A stretch of DNA of 64,000 nt from Margaritifera margaritifera. Lineage: Eukaryota; Mollusca; Bivalvia; Unionida; Margaritiferidae. The translations under genes and the position numbers were made by a program. The stretch is from NCBI GenBank assembly GCA_029931535.1, contig JAQPZY010001436.1, positions 2,569,001-2,633,000 of the forward strand, written 5' to 3'. Below, piece after piece: positions 32,951 through 45,433 of this stretch (position 1 is its first letter; every line of letters begins with the position of its first letter). Under the pieces are notes generated by a model. The model searched no databases and was not told the DNA's origin. It saw nothing but the letters and a program-made list of their open reading frames with translations.

Positions 32951-33140
32951 GTTTTGTGCATTGCTATATAATTTTCCTAGAGGTATTTGTGCATTGCATT
33001 CCGTAAACAATTTGTTCAGAGGTTTTGTTGCATTGCTATACAATTTTGCCAGAGTGTTAGAGCGATACATTGCTTAAACATTTCGTTCGAGGCTTTCTCG
33101 CATTACAATACAATTTCACTAAAGTTTTAATGCAATTAGT
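32951..33140. repeat. ~71-bp tandem repeat, about 2.7 copies
   Basis: Starts at 32951, 33022 and 33092 share G(T/C)TTT.T.GCATT.C(T)ATA(T/C)AATTT and a following CATTG...TAAACA.TT.GTTC(A)GAG. Copies are diverged (~70%). Confidence 0.65.
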
Positions 33141-35225
33141 TCATTCCTATATAATAATATTTTTATTTTTTCATTATAATTTCCAGCAATCTGATTTCTC
33201 AGGCACTTTACTGCTTCTTTTGTTTACACTATACAAACCGTAGGAAATAAAACTCCTCAAGCACGGCCAACTGGCACAACTTTTTGACATTTGTAGAAAA
33301 ACATGGGTGAAAAAAGGCAAAATAACAACAACAAAATAAAGCAAAACTGCAAGTTAAAAATGACGCAGTTGTTACACCGACAACGAGGGCAGCGTAATAG
33401 GAAATTGTGACTAATACGTGTGGTGTATAATGAATAATGCTGTGAATGGAAATAATACGTAATTCGACTTGAAAACTGAAAAGATGTAGCTGAAAATTCG
33501 ATCGATCAAAAATGTAGACAATTCAGAAAAAGAGAGAAATAGGTGCTCTCAAGTTCCAAATTATTCTCTTCCAAAGTTACATTGTAAAATGTACATTGAA
33601 ACATATTAACAGTCAGTAAGGTCATGATTAATCAAATATTTGCGCAGGACTTGAAGAGGCTGATTCCGGCTTGCCATTATCAGTAGACAAGTTAGTCGTA
33701 TTCTCATGTTTTGAATGAAAATTGTGGCCTAAACACAACTTAAACAAACAACACTCCATTCAGTCGTAATTCTGTTCAGTCGTAATTCCAATTTTAATAA
33801 AGAACGTTTGAAGACTTTAAGTCTTAGTCCTGTAGGTGCCTCTCGCTTTAAAACAGCGGAAGCTACCCTTGTCGCTCAAGGAATTGGTGTGTGACTAAAA
33901 GCAGCTAAAGTCAAAGTTTGGGTTAGGATTCGGTGGGACTATCCGCGTGTTTTTCGAAGTAATTCAATGTCGATTAACTCTGATACAGTGGCAAAAGAAG
34001 TGAAGCATAAATGTGGAATTCTAGTCCAGATGTTTCAATCATCAATCTTGCGCAACAGAACAATCCATATAGATAATGAAATATTGGCAATCATATACTG
34101 TATCTAATTCAATATGGTTCTGTTCCATTTACGAGACGTAGTAAATTTGTTATACATTATAGATAAAATACACAAGTACAAGTACTTGACAAAATTTGTA
34201 TTGTCGCATATATAAGCCAATACATATATACATCAACAAAAATAGGAATATATGAGATGAGACTATGCACAGATGGTAAAGATTCAAAAATAAAGAACAT
34301 CGGTATATATAGTGCGAAATTTAAATACTTGAAGATGCCTAATAGAGCCGCCAAAATAGTCGCTACTACTATAATGATCTATCAAAAATTAAATTGTTGT
34401 GTCAGCTGAGTCCACAAAACAAATTGACGTTAAATAAATGTTTGTCACATTATTATTATTGTACCACCAAAGTGTAGTACATTATTGGTGGGATAATCTT
34501 TAAATACAGATACATACAAATCTGCTCATAAGATGACAATGAATGTGTAAAAACAGGAACTAATTAGGACCAGAAAACGAAAAATAAATATAAAATGAAT
34601 GGAAATTTAAATGGCAGACAAATGAATCAAAGTAACAACCCAAAATCTAGCTTAATCAGCATAGCATGTTAAGTAACCCAACGGATGTCTTCTGTTCACC
34701 TGAAAGTTACTTAGGGTAAACTGGGGCATGTCATCCAGTATTAGTCAATCACAGCCCGTCTGAATGAAAAAGGATCTGGGAAGTACCACGATTAAAAATA
34801 ATAAATTTAGGATGCCAGTATAAATATCGACCTGGTATAATATTATAGATTGTCTAAAAACATATTTTAATCTTGACAACCCTTCAAAATTGAAATGAAG
34901 ACCCACACCCACTCACCCATCTTTTATTGCGGAGAACTCTCTTCTTATTTTTACTTCACGAAAAAAAGGTTTATATGAGACAATGACTATAACATGCAGA
35001 TGAGGACATATAAATGGCCGCAATAATTTTTTCATCTGAAACATTTTCTTCCATATAAATGATCATCCACCTGTCTTGGTGAAATAGATGATAACATTAT
35101 TATGGCCGATGGAGATATTGATCTTGACAGGGCTACCAAATTGTAATACGCTGGTTTATCTCTCTGACTGACTGTGTTTGTAACTTGTTGGTGCCGACAC
35201 AAAAAATGATAGCGTCACAATTCAA
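33141..35225. other. Intergenic DNA, no gene seen
   Basis: AT-rich. A small hairpin (CCACCAA...TTGGTGG) at 34462-34491. The minus-strand frame 34157-34354 is hydrophobic but unrecognised. Confidence 0.45.
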
Positions 35226-35419
35226 AATACTCGATCTGTGTGAAATAGTGAGACATTTTTAAAACTGAGCCCCTGAAAATGCTTGAATTATGGTATTCCT
35301 TATATTAAAGACATGTTTGGCTATCAAGGTAGATATAATAGCGTATTTCTTGCCTACAAGAAAAAAAAATTGGAGATAAACTCGGAGAAATTTTGCAAGA
35401 AATTCAAATTCTATCTGTG

Positions 35420-36110
35420 AAAGAAAATTCGATATATTTTTTGTAAGTATAATTTTTCCAGTCTCTTTAGCACTGTATTACTTCTGACTGAATGCTAGCT
35501 TTAAAGGTCAAAGTAACTGCTCCTCGTTTAAAACTGGTTGACGAAAATACTGCAGGATCTCACCCTGTTTTGCTAACAACATTTGTTAAAAATGCTTGCA
35601 TCATTGGATATGTAATAACTTTGCTGTTGAGGTAAGCTAAGGCAGGATCGTTAGGATTAGAAGGAACCAAGGAGCACATCAAATTATAAACTTTAAATGG
35701 ACAAAGTCTGCATTGGATATTTTATATACAGGTATATTTATCATTTTGTCTCCAAATTGGTAAGTTATTGTCCATTCCAACTGAATAAACTTGTAGTCTT
35801 CATACATTGAAATATTTGACCACAATAAAATGTAACTCAAATCCATAGTTTTCGTGTTGTTTGGAGCCAAATTTGATTTTCTGGCATGAAGGAAAAAGGC
35901 AAATAAGAATAGAAGCCAAAATGTAGCATCAAACGGTGATGTAAATTGCCTACTATTTACAGTTTCGAGCAATACAGCGGTCATAGGTTCTGCAGCCTTC
36001 GGACAATGAAAATGTAATCGTTCTATTAATTTTAAACATAAATTCAGTTCATACTGATTTACATCTGATTAGTTCAAGTCTATAAGGCCGTACATGGTTT
36101 TAACAACTGC
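35420..36110 (-). pseudogene. Tyrosine recombinase of DIRS element copy A
   Basis: The core-binding part reads FLSRSFTSVE...ITNYLAVVKTMYGL. The open frame 35984-35679 contains LLFLFAFFLHARKSNLAPN, IQLEWTITYQFGDKMINIPV and a block ending in the family's conserved Pro/Leu positions. The C-terminal catalytic box follows as STSFKRGAVTLTFKASI and RDWKNYTYKKYIEF, equal to the family's HSFRRGGAT...GDW.SDAYKKYL with the active-site Tyr. The first Arg (HARKSN), second Arg (FKRG) and Tyr are present. The His of HSFRRG is Thr/Ser here, and stops after TG and QC interrupt, so it is dead. The recombinase closes circular cDNA into the genome in living elements. Confidence 0.8.
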
Positions 36111-36305
36111 TAAATAATTCGTTATTTACTCTACTGAGGTAAAGGAACGGGATAAAAACTGAGAAAAGAAAACCAAAAAGAATTTGTGTTTGTTGGAAAG
36201 GGATTAAAAGCAAATTAAATATTTGCAGAAAAGAAGACTAGCTTCCCATTGAATTTTCAAATTTGTATAGGTACCATCAGCAAAAGACCGATTTCATGGA
36301 ATGTA

Positions 36306-36608
36306 TTAGATTCTTAACGTCTTACGATGGCGACCTGAAATTAATATTGACCAAACATTAGTGAAACCGAAATGGTCTGATCGTAGGACCCATTCTGTAG
36401 TAACGATATAAGACGTTAATCTTAAAAATTCAAGTATGTGAGAAGGTTCTTTATATCCAACGGGAGAATGGTAGGATAATATATATTGCACATCCTCTAG
36501 GTATGTTCTTCTAAGTTCACATTGAAACATGGGGCTGTAAAAACATATTTTACTGAGACAAAATTGCAAGAATATATATCTGGCTGCTCCTGTGCTACTT
36601 ATACTCAC
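36306..36608 (-). pseudogene. RNase H C-terminal part of DIRS element copy A
   Basis: The 100-codon open frame reads SSTGAARYIFLQFCLSKICF and FQCELRRTYLEDVQYILSYH. This matches the end of DIRS RNase H ('.NTGAARD..LQ.CLREI....FE.R..YLEGVQNRI.D.LSRW'). It then runs into the recombinase linker EFLRLTSYIVTTEW. It lies between RT and recombinase as expected. The catalytic acidic residues lie upstream and are lost. Confidence 0.7.
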
Positions 36609-36689
36609 TGGTGCTTGGTTGTCACAAGAATTTTTTTTATCTTACCTTCAAAAGAGGTCACCATACCTTTATTCAAACTATAATGCTTT

Positions 36690-37500
36690 AAAAGTGCTAT
36701 TCCTAACTGAAGAATAGGAGAAAAATGACATTTGTAAATTGTTGGGACATTTGAACTGCAATTCGCAGACCCATAGATAAAACTGTAAATATAGAAATTT
36801 CATTACCATTTGAAACCCACTAAATTACATTCCCATCGATAGGGTTTTCCTGTATGCTAGTTTAAGATCCTTCTTAAATAGCGAACAGCCTCTTCCTTTT
36901 TGCTTAATTAAGAAGAGCAAATCATCAACTTTTGGATAACTGAGCTCTACTGTCTTGGCTAAGTAATGGTCTTTGTCAATACAGTCATTTATATAGAAGC
37001 CTTTCGTACACGTTTAATCTTGAATAATCCTCCTCTCATTAGAATTTTGTTCAGGCACTGAATTCAAAGGTAATATTATAATATAAGAATTAAAAGGATT
37101 GACTTTAAAAGGACTAATTACAGCATGAACTTCTATTTCTTTTTGCAAATACGTTTCTATAACCTTTGCAAATTCCCTGGTACCTCTGTGGTTTTTAGCA
37201 CATTGATAAGATGGAGATCAACATAATGTCAATTATTATCCGTATACGAGTATCTATCATGGCCTAATGCAAATCCAAATTACAGAAATTCTCAAACTTT
37301 TTTATCACTGTAATTTGCAAGAGATTTAATTAATTTGGTTCATTCTTAAATTAAATTAATTGGAATTCTGCACTTTTGAAAATTAAATTTCTTAGACTCT
37401 TTAACTTTTTGATGCATGGGAACAAAAATATAAAGCTAGCAACAAAGATCTAAGACATTTTCGACAAACGTGCCTTTAAATTGACCTGAAATATCTTACT
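36690..37500 (-). pseudogene. Reverse transcriptase fragment of DIRS element copy A
   Basis: Across frames the minus strand shows FVENVLDLCC, HAVISPFKVNPFN, PLNSVPEQNSNERRIIQD, KDHYLAKTVELSYPKVDDLL and FLIKQKGRGCSLFKKDLKLA. It continues with FSGFQMVMKFLYLQF and PNNLQMSF. These match the N-terminal fingers and first palm Asp region (FKKDLKLAYR) of DIRS-type reverse transcriptases. The YLDD-type box is not present, deleted at about 36610-36690. Confidence 0.75.
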
Positions 37501-38379
37501 AGATGTCTTGATTATCCGAAATATTATGTTCTGATTGATTCTGTTTGGATTTTGAATTCAAACTACTTGATACATTTGAATTCCAATTCAGCTATCAAAA
37601 AACCTGTCGACCATATTTGAAGTTTCATAAGTTATGTATCATGCTAAAGAATTATGACCGGATGTGGAGCACTCTGGGTGTTCCAACTTTCGTTTTGAGT
37701 TACAAATTTGCTGAGCCCAACGTAATTGTCCTGTGAAAACGACTGCTTGACCAGTCTTGTTTGGGATCTTTATTCGTTTCTTTATTAGTGCAAAAAACAA
37801 CCTTTCCCTGAGCGGCAGATTAATTTATTTTCCATATAGTAACATTTGGTTATCATTTGTTGTTTCAAACATGCTGTTCCATTTCACCAGCGACATTTGC
37901 CCAGGTTCTTTGATCGAGTTCAGTTTTCCTAAACCAAGTTTCACAAAATGCTTGAAGAGACTTCCACTGGTCAAAAATGCCGTTGTAGACAATTTATGTT
38001 CTTGAAAAATTCCAGACTACACTTCTTTTCTGCTGCAGAAGTGCATGCAGTTCAAGTTCTCTGGCCACAAGCAACTTTAAATCTAAGTCACTTAACTGTT
38101 TAGGTTTGATTCACAAGCTCATATTGTAATGTAGAGTGGGGTAAGATTTAAGGGTGTTTAACCTTATCAGAGGATTTGACAGCGTAACCTTTCATTATCT
38201 TTTTTTCACCTTTTGTCCGCTCCTTTCTCGCGTCAGGTTAACTACAAACAGCTTCGTCTGAACTGGTCTTACTGTACAAATCATCCGATAAAGAATTGCA
38301 TCACAATCTTAGTCTGAATTGGAAGGCAAGTCAGCTAACCTGGTGATAACCAATCTTTCTTTACACCTTTTCTTAGACT
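37501..38379 (-). other. Eroded middle part of DIRS element copy A
   Basis: Minus-strand pieces such as QLSDLDLKLLVARELELHAL and FRKTELDQRTWANVAGEMEQ occur between coiled-coil and RT regions. Corresponding text exists in copy B (59300-60100). Probably the rest of the Gag-like protein and the RT leader. Confidence 0.45.
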
Positions 38380-38825
38380 ACTAATTGTTCTCAATTCATT
38401 TATTGTAACTTTTTCATGATCTGCATCAATGACAAATATTTTATCTTTATTAGTATTATCTAAACCTTTTGATTTTTCTGTCGTTTTCCTGGTATCTCCT
38501 TTTGTTTCTTTTCTTCCGACTTGGAAGCTTGTACATATCTTAATTTATCTTGCTCCTTTTTGCTCTCTGTTAGTTTTTTCCCTAGTTTTTCCTTTTCTAT
38601 TTCAATTCTCATTTTCTAAAACTCGTGCTCCACCTTTTCCACATCGACTCTTAGAGACACCAGTTTTGCTAGATCCTTATTCAAAATTGTACTATTTACG
38701 ACCTTTTCGTGCGCAATTAAAGCCATTTCATTTATTTTATGAAATGTATTGGTGCCAGATTTCGTGCCTATCTCCTTATTATGCGCTTGACCACGCAACC
38801 CATGGTTAACTGAATGATCTGCCAT
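38380..38825 (-). pseudogene. Coiled-coil N-terminal (Gag-like) protein of DIRS element copy A
   Basis: The ATG at 38825 opens MADHSVNHGLRGQAHNKEIG, then a Leu/Lys/Glu-rich stretch DLAKLVSLRVDVEKVEHEF. After one stop comes KMRIEIEKEKLGKKLTESKK, a heptad-like coiled coil. It is the first gene of the element on this strand. Copy B has the same start at about 60560. Family-specific Gag motifs are not recognised. Long open frames on the plus strand here (38429-38809) are shadows. Confidence 0.6.
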
Positions 38826-39289
38826 TCTTAGTCATTACGACTTCGCCGGCAACACAGGCAGAATGCAAACAAGAATAGTCCAATTTCTTCTGATTTTTAT
38901 GCCTTTTGGGACAAAACTATATAAAATCGCCAGTAAGTGCATCAGTGTCAAGAAAATTACATCATCACCTCACATCAGAAATAATATCAGATGTATTGTG
39001 CAGAAAACTTTATTAAAGGAACAGAACGTATTTTCTAACGACAAAAGTTTCCCGAGAGAAGCTTCAACCTCTTAGTCAGCCAGGAAATATCAAAATGCGT
39101 AGAAAGCGCGCGATATGCACATACATTATTTCGGATGTATATGTGGGCAGCATAGAAACTAAATGATTACTTCCCTTCCTAAGAAAAATGTATGTCATGT
39201 ATTCGTGATAATTAGATATTTTAAATGCGTTCAAGATAAATTAAAAAGGAAGTCTCGTTCATCAAAGTCAACAAAGTTATAATTACACT

Positions 39290-40202
39290 ATTACGTTACA
39301 TCAGGACAAAATTCATGGTATTCTTCTTGATAATAATTTACTTTGGTCTGATCATATAAGTTTCATTACGAAGAAAACAAACTCCTATCTTTGGCTATTA
39401 AGAAAATAAAGAATTTAATTTCAAAACAATACCGTGTCACCTTTTACAAGAGCTACATTCAGCCTCGTTTAGACTATTGTAATATCATATGGAGAAATAC
39501 GTCTGATATTAATATTAAGAATATTTCGGTTGGAAAAACGAGCCTGTAAAATAATACTAGATGGGCAAACTGGAAACATTATCGACACAATGGATACTTT
39601 AAACATCGTACCTTTTCAAGAACGACTTCACCTTCGGAAATCAAAAATGATGTATAAAGTGCATGTTAAGTTACTTGAGAAATACTTTTAAATGCAGAGA
39701 AACCAGCAGCACCCAAAACCTTAGATCAATGACAGTCAAAAAAAAATTTATTCCAAAAAAAAACAAAAAGAATTATTTAAAAACAGTTTTCAATACTCCG
39801 GGGCCATAATATGGAATGACATCCCAAATGAAATCAAAGAATCTTATAGAATATCAGTTTTTCACCATAGGTGTATTAAATGGATTAATCTTAGTCTTAA
39901 TTAATACCACAAGGCCTATCCATCTCCTCCAATGACTTTTTGTATAAAAATATATGTTGGTATCAGGAGTTTAACATTGGCTAGTGAATTGATAGTAATT
40001 TCATCTGTTAGTGTGTACACAATTTGCATGTGTAGTTAACTAGCCTGGGTCTGTAATTTCTATGTGCATGACTGTGTACATGAATGTATGTATTTATACA
40101 TGTATGTGATGGGTAATGCTTGATTGCACTCTGAATATATCTGTACATATATCTTAGAGGGCCTAAATGTAACTAATTGAGTTACCCTCGTTAAATAAAG
40201 TC

Positions 40203-40241
<39 letters not shown>
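39290..40241 (+). mobile_element. 5'-truncated non-LTR retrotransposon (LINE) ending in (TTA)n
   Basis: The plus strand shows the C-terminal part of a CR1/L2/jockey-type RT protein: HGILLDNNLLWSDHISFIT, YKSYIQPRLDYCNIIWRNTS, RLEKRACKIILD and, near the end, YSGAIIWNDIPNEIKESYRI. Frames shift three times. A 3' UTR of ~290 bases has ATAAAG and ends in a (TTA)n tail (40204-40241), the microsatellite tail typical of such LINEs. It sits between two related ~240-bp sequences (38975-39240 and 40243-40440). Confidence 0.85.
40204..40241. repeat. (TTA)n tail of the LINE
   Basis: Twelve TTA repeats directly after AATAAAGTCG; the 3' end of the retrotransposon. Confidence 0.95.
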
Positions 40242-40242
40242 G

Positions 40243-40440
40243 TAAATCATATCAGACGTATGCTGCAGAAAAATGTATGTAAGGAATATAACTTATTTTA
40301 CAGCGACAAACTACTCCTGAGAGAAGTATCAAACTCACAGTGGATTGATATCAAACTGCGATTGAAATCGCTCGACAGAAATATTTATGTCATATATTCA
40401 TGATTATTTAAATATTGTCAACAGGTTCAAAATAAATCCA
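40243..40440. repeat. Second copy of the ~240-bp DIRS upstream repeat
   Basis: Aligns with 38975-39240 and 60768-61018: ATCA.ATCAGA...GCAGAAAA, AACTTATTTT...CGACA, GATATCAAACTGC and TTTATGTCAT.TATTC. The duplication now flanks the LINE. Confidence 0.65.
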
Positions 40441-40484
40441 AATGTAAGCCCCTGGTAGGGCTGATGCTATACTGAAAGGATTAC

Positions 40485-40915
40485 ATGTCACAAGGTCTTC
40501 GTGTGCTGACCAGGAAACAGCTGCTTAAATCTTCGGCATATGATTTGCATATGGCTCAATCGTTGGAAAGAATTAAAACACCACTCTGCTTTATCGCATG
40601 GTGTGCATACAAACGTGATAAAAGCCCTGTACGGGTCAATTGTTCTGGACCTTCACCTACGTACCCTGCGGCTGTTGCGTTCCGTACAGGAAGTATACTT
40701 CAGACGCTATGTACAGAGTCTTGCTGAGTTTGGGCCATGGATGATTTCCCTTGATCACACAGACTATGCTAGGTGATGTCCTATTTATATAAGAGATAAG
40801 GTCCCATTGTCAACCAGAGACCCATCAATCCTTGGGGAGTTCATGAAAGGGCACTGGGTCGTTCAAAGCCACATATCAGGTTTATGTGCAGATGAATGTA
40901 AACAATTAGCGGTGG
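40485..40915 (+). pseudogene. Fragment of a repeat-encoded protein (SLDHTDYAR family)
   Basis: The plus-strand translation, crossing frames, reads LDLHLRTLRLLRSVQEVYFR, YVQSLAEFGPWMISLDHTDY, then WCPIYIRDKVPLSTRDPSIL and EFMKGHWVVQ. I know this as a high-copy, uncharacterised protein family in cnidarian and molluscan genomes ('DH.HYARWLP.HIRDM..L....P.V..EF..G.F.V'). It is probably transposon-borne, but its element class is unknown to me. Only ~120 residues remain. It is absent from the equivalent place in the 61 kb copy, so it was inserted after duplication or lost there. Confidence 0.6.
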
Positions 40916-41099
40916 CGGTGATATGATTGATTTAACAAGAAACCCTTCTGCACTTCTTCGTTGGATCATAGCTAGACAAAAACAATTGAAAGGGTGTTTG
41001 AAGGGTCTGAATGTAGCTTCATACTTGCAAATATAAATGTGAACACATATCATCAGGAATGGAACCCATGAGTTCAAATACAATTCACTACATGAAGAT

Positions 41100-42653
41100 G
41101 TTATACGTTTGTTAACCTTATATTCAGTGGTTCTTTTACATTTTCAACCACATGGCCTCGGAAAGTTATCCATTCAACGGTTGATTATTCTAACTGTCTC
41201 AAAATAAAATCTCAATAACTGTTCAAAGGTTGGCTTTGTGTTAACTTGATCATGCTTTTACACTAAAAAAAACGAAATATCAAAGCAAACAAACACACTA
41301 GCTGTAAGTCATTAATATGAAATATGCAAAACCTAAGAGAAGCGAGTGCAGCTTCAATTAAATGTGTAGACCGTGTACAGACTGACAAATTGCGTCTACT
41401 GACTGTGTACTTCACCATCCAGTGGAGGACTACACGTAGACCAACAAGTTGCTTTTCGCCATTTAAATATTATTTTATAACATTACAGGCGACGGCGGAG
41501 AAAAACGGTATTGCGCTTAATTAAAAGGTGGACAGTCTACACGCATGTCTTATCAGGCCGCATATCCTCTGGACTGGTAGGTAGTCAGTTCGGAGAGAGA
41601 TAACTAATACACTATAAGTGTTTGGAAAATTTCGATCAAAGGCCTTTGAAATTGGTTCAACAGAGTATAGAACCATATGAATATCTGAAAGAAACATACA
41701 CAAGAAAGGAAAAAATCTATAATATACGAAGTAGCTCTATATAAGTTTTCAGTTTTTGTGTGCGTGTGTGTATGTGTGTGTGGGTGGGGGGAGATGCTAA
41801 GCCCCTGAGAGCTCAGTAATTCCTTGATCCCACAAAACCGGTATTTACCTGAAACAGTTGACACTTGATGAATATTATATATTTCGTTTCGAACATACAT
41901 CATAACGATATTTCAGAAATGGCCAAACAAAATCAAGTTGTGTGGGATTTCTATATTTATAATCACTCTCCACTGCACAATATTTTACCAAGTGAAGCCC
42001 CAACGTTTCTATTTAAAGTGGCCAATCATAATTATTCTAGTTACTGCGTGGTTTGAAACTTTTAAATGCAGTGTTATGAAAAAATTGACGTCGATTTGAT
42101 TTGTTGTAAATCAAGTGAAAAAGTGTCTGGAGGGATGATGTAGTTGAGTTAATTTTGCGTGTGGCTTAATCGAGCCACAGTTTGACTAACCATTTAAAAG
42201 TTTCTTCCTCAAACTGAGTTTTTTTAAATATCCTAATTATATAGCTTGGTTTAGAACTATGCTTTTCACTTTATTTTAAGCAAGCGTTAAGGATTAAAAA
42301 CACAGTTGTAATATTATGCGTTCTCCTAACAGTAGTCTTGTTTTATTTCTGAGCACAAAAAAATGAGGATTTCTGCAAAACTTGTGCTTAAAAGAGGACT
42401 CTCAGGTGTGCAATTTCTAAATTAAAGATTGTTTTTTCAAGCTTTGCATTACATCTATCTCTCACAAAATCCTAATATTGTCAGACAGATCAAGAGCGAG
42501 ATGATGCAAAAGTCTATGTTTTCGCAAAAATGAGGCCAGGTCAACGCTTATGGAATTGTTAAAGTGCTTTTGTGGTAATTATCTGGATAAAACAACTATT
42601 GTCCCTGAAAATGTTTGTAAATATGCCAATTGATTTTAGGTAGAATTCGATTT

Positions 42654-42711
<58 letters not shown>

Positions 42712-42970
42712 AAAACAATGGATATCAGAAGCAACGTTGTGCAATGTGTCAAGTTTATATTTGTTAGATCAAAACGCCACAAATCCAAATGACTGAATGA
42801 ATATTTACAAAGCATCAGTGAGTAGGAAGAACTATTTTGTAATGCGGACAAGGTCAAAAAGTACGCAAATTAAATACACTGTTATTTTGTTAGATCTTGA
42901 ACACATATTTCATCTCTTTCTCTCTCCATCGTGAGGAGACTTGTACAGATTTTGAGCTCGAGCATTCCCT
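41100..42970. repeat. Flank shared with 62340-64000 (segmental or long repeat)
   Basis: Collinear with the right end of the window. Shared stretches include TTTTCAACCACATGG.CTCGGA, the GAGAAGCG...AGCTTC block (41338 and 62538), GGACTGGTAGGT.GT.A.TTC (41571 and 62744) and CCTTGATC(C/T)CACAAAACC (41822 and 63692). A block at 42893 resembles 63905. Identity is roughly 65-75% with indels: 42060-42890 has no counterpart, and 62970-63640 is extra in the other copy. No coding recognised. Confidence 0.7.
42655..42708. repeat. (CT)n microsatellite
   Basis: Uninterrupted CT run of about 54 bases; open frames reading RERERE on the other strand are artefacts. Confidence 0.99.
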
Positions 42971-44190
42971 ATGTGAGTGGTTGGCATGAAATTCATATGG
43001 TAAGATACTAAATTTAGTCTCTATCAGGTCAACTGTGAGATATGTATATTCTAGTAAGACGCCGATGTCAATATTCTAATAAACACTTGATTTTATTAGA
43101 TTGGATTAATATGAAACACGTTTGTTAGAGTACCCTTTCAGACATCAGCTGTTTTTTTTAAAATTCTACGATAGTTTCTCAAACTTATGTTATCCAATAT
43201 TCCGTTATGTACCATTCGTTCACACTGAAATGAGCCAGAGTCTCATTATGCCGAAAACAGAGGGATCACCTTCCAAGAGTATTCCCGTCCGAATGGTAGA
43301 GTTTTCTTCTGATTCTTAATTTTAAAATGAACGAGAATTCTTAATAAAAATATAAATGTTTGTTTTCCTCAGTTGCCACGATTGATCACGATTGATCATG
43401 TATGAAAATGTGGGAAATAGTAAAGGAAGGCTGGGCGTGCCCCGATAACTTGGTCTGTTCACCCATCCTGCTGCTCACAGCCCTTTTCACTGTGCGCATG
43501 CGTATTCATAATTGCCAGTCGAGGCGCGTGCCGTAAACTGTTCTTGATTTTGTCCATTTAAATCAATAGGTTGAAGTCAATTAAGCTCTTTATTCACAGT
43601 ATCAATGACAGTGATTAATAAACTGTATTTAATGTCTATGAAGCCATTTAATTTAGTTATTATTCAGTTTATCTTCCGGTACGAAACTCTTAAATCCACC
43701 TGATTCTACTCCGCCGAAAAAAACAAACAAACCGTCATACGGTATCTAGCAAGGCACTAAAGAGTATAATTAACAGGAAGTGAAAGCGACAGTCACTTTA
43801 GCCAAGCAGCCCTGTCTCGAGTAAAGACTGTTATTTGCAAATGCGAAATGTAGGACATAGTTTAAAACATAATGCAATTCACTGAGTTTTATATCCAGAT
43901 GGAGGACAAAATATTAACAATGTCTGTATGCATGGGCATCCGCAGTAATTTGTCCAGGGGGCGGTTACTTCAGATTCGTCAAATATTTCCAATGAATCCA
44001 TGCATTCATATCTTTTCTAAAAATTTTGATACCATTGTTCTGTCTTTGCTGTTTTTGCTGTCACTTATGCAGGGCGGGACGGGACGCCAGGATTGCGCTT
44101 CGCTAGGGCTGTTTTTGCCCAGGACTCGTGAACATCTATTGCCGTCTTTGCTGTTATCTTCTGGTACGCTAAATATTATCAGCATATTTA
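42971..44190. other. Intergenic DNA, no gene seen
   Basis: Mixed composition. A GC-richer block at 43925-44165 carries short direct repeats (GTCTTTGCTGTT at 44042 and 44143) and may be an old repeat copy. No family recognised. Confidence 0.4.
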
Positions 44191-44499
44191 TGTGACTGTC
44201 TCTTTCTCTTTCTGTTATTCGAACTGGCATTATAAATTTCTGCGAAGTAGTTCCGACCTCCTCCTCATCTACTGGTTCATATACATTGACATATATATAT
44301 TAAATGCAGTTTCAAATTTAATTTTGTCTTTTATATTTATTGGGTATTTATTAAACCAATGTTTATGTTTATCAAGGTTATAATCTTGTGGCCTATACGG
44401 ATGATCAGTAGGCGGATTTATAATTAAATCTATTGCATAAAGAAAACATCTGTTGTCTTTATTTTGTATATTAAGACAGGCTCTTTTTTTGTCTTTTAT

Positions 44500-45430
44500 T
44501 CATGTTGGTACATTTATGTATGAATTTCCTCGTAATGGCTTAAATCTATCCACATGTAAAGTTAAAACAATTCTTTTTCAGAAAAGCATTTTGCATCAGC
44601 ATCTATTTCCTGTCCAAATTTAGTGTCTAGTTTATCAAACATTTTTTGAACTATCCTGTCTATTTCATTTCTGTTCATTATGTTTGCAGCTTTTGTTCTA
44701 TGATACCAATCTACATAACGATCATGAAATACTACATCGTATCATCGGCTATTCCGAATTTAACAGATGCATCAAGCTAAACTTTTACTGGGCTTAAAAC
44801 TCTTTTTTTGTATCTATTATTTTCCATAAATATGGTTAAACTTATTTTTTAAAAATCAATAATATCAATCAAATGTAGCTGATGGCTTTCTACCCTTTCA
44901 TGTACAAACCTATATCCATTTAAGCGTTTATTAAACCAGTCCTGTATATTTTTTTTAACAATTCTCTTTTTAGTTTCTTGGACAATTCGTTCTTTTTTTT
45001 TCTAGTTGTAATTTCCTTCTTTCTGATTTTGGTACTTTTGCATGAAGCAGATTTTGTTACATATATATATATAGAACAACTTTCTTTCCATTAAAATTTT
45101 GGCGAACAGTTTTTAGACCTTTAACAAATATACAATTTTAGTGTGAAATCTATTTTTTATGATTGAACATAGAGGCGCTTGTTACAGTATTTCCACATTC
45201 GCATGTAATTTTTGTCCGTTTTTTCTCTCACTTCCTTCCATATCATATAATTTAAATTTTATTTTATTTCCAGAATCTTTACATCGTGTAGCTTGTATTT
45301 CGAAGTTCCAATTTATTAACATACTTAATTTCACTACGACGAAAACGCATATCTGGAGGAGTTACTTCCATTTATTTAACAACATTTTTTACATATAAAT
45401 ATTAATATGTTTTTTTATAATACTAACGGG
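44500..45430 (-). pseudogene. Eroded companion of the integrase remnant, with CECG zinc motif
   Basis: Minus-strand translation at about 45165-45225 reads KITCECGNTVTSASMFNHKK, a C-x-C..H zinc-like motif common in Maverick-like and large DNA virus proteins. Further on (about 44870-45010) is a charged stretch with ERIVQETKKRIVKKNIQDWF and HERVESHQLHLIDI, unassigned. Many stops. Association with the integrase next to it is by strand and proximity. Confidence 0.35.
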
Positions 45431-45433
45431 ACG

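Larger units (their letters stand above)
35230..39240 (-). mobile_element. DIRS-type tyrosine-recombinase retrotransposon, copy A
   Basis: On the minus strand, in order: a coiled-coil N-terminal protein, reverse transcriptase, RNase H end, and tyrosine recombinase. RT plus RNase H plus tyrosine recombinase instead of a DDE integrase defines the DIRS order. All parts are broken by stops and frameshifts, and part of the RT palm is missing between 36610 and 36690. A homologous copy lies at 56520-61020 in the same orientation with the same gaps in similarity. Terminal repeats typical of DIRS (split or inverted) were not resolved. Confidence 0.85.

Noticed and set aside
38429..38809. 126-codon plus-strand ORF
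   Set aside because: Shadow of the minus-strand coiled-coil gene of the DIRS element, which has a copy at 60.3-60.56 kb.
42559..42857. ORFs with RERERE runs
   Set aside because: Products of the (CT)n microsatellite.
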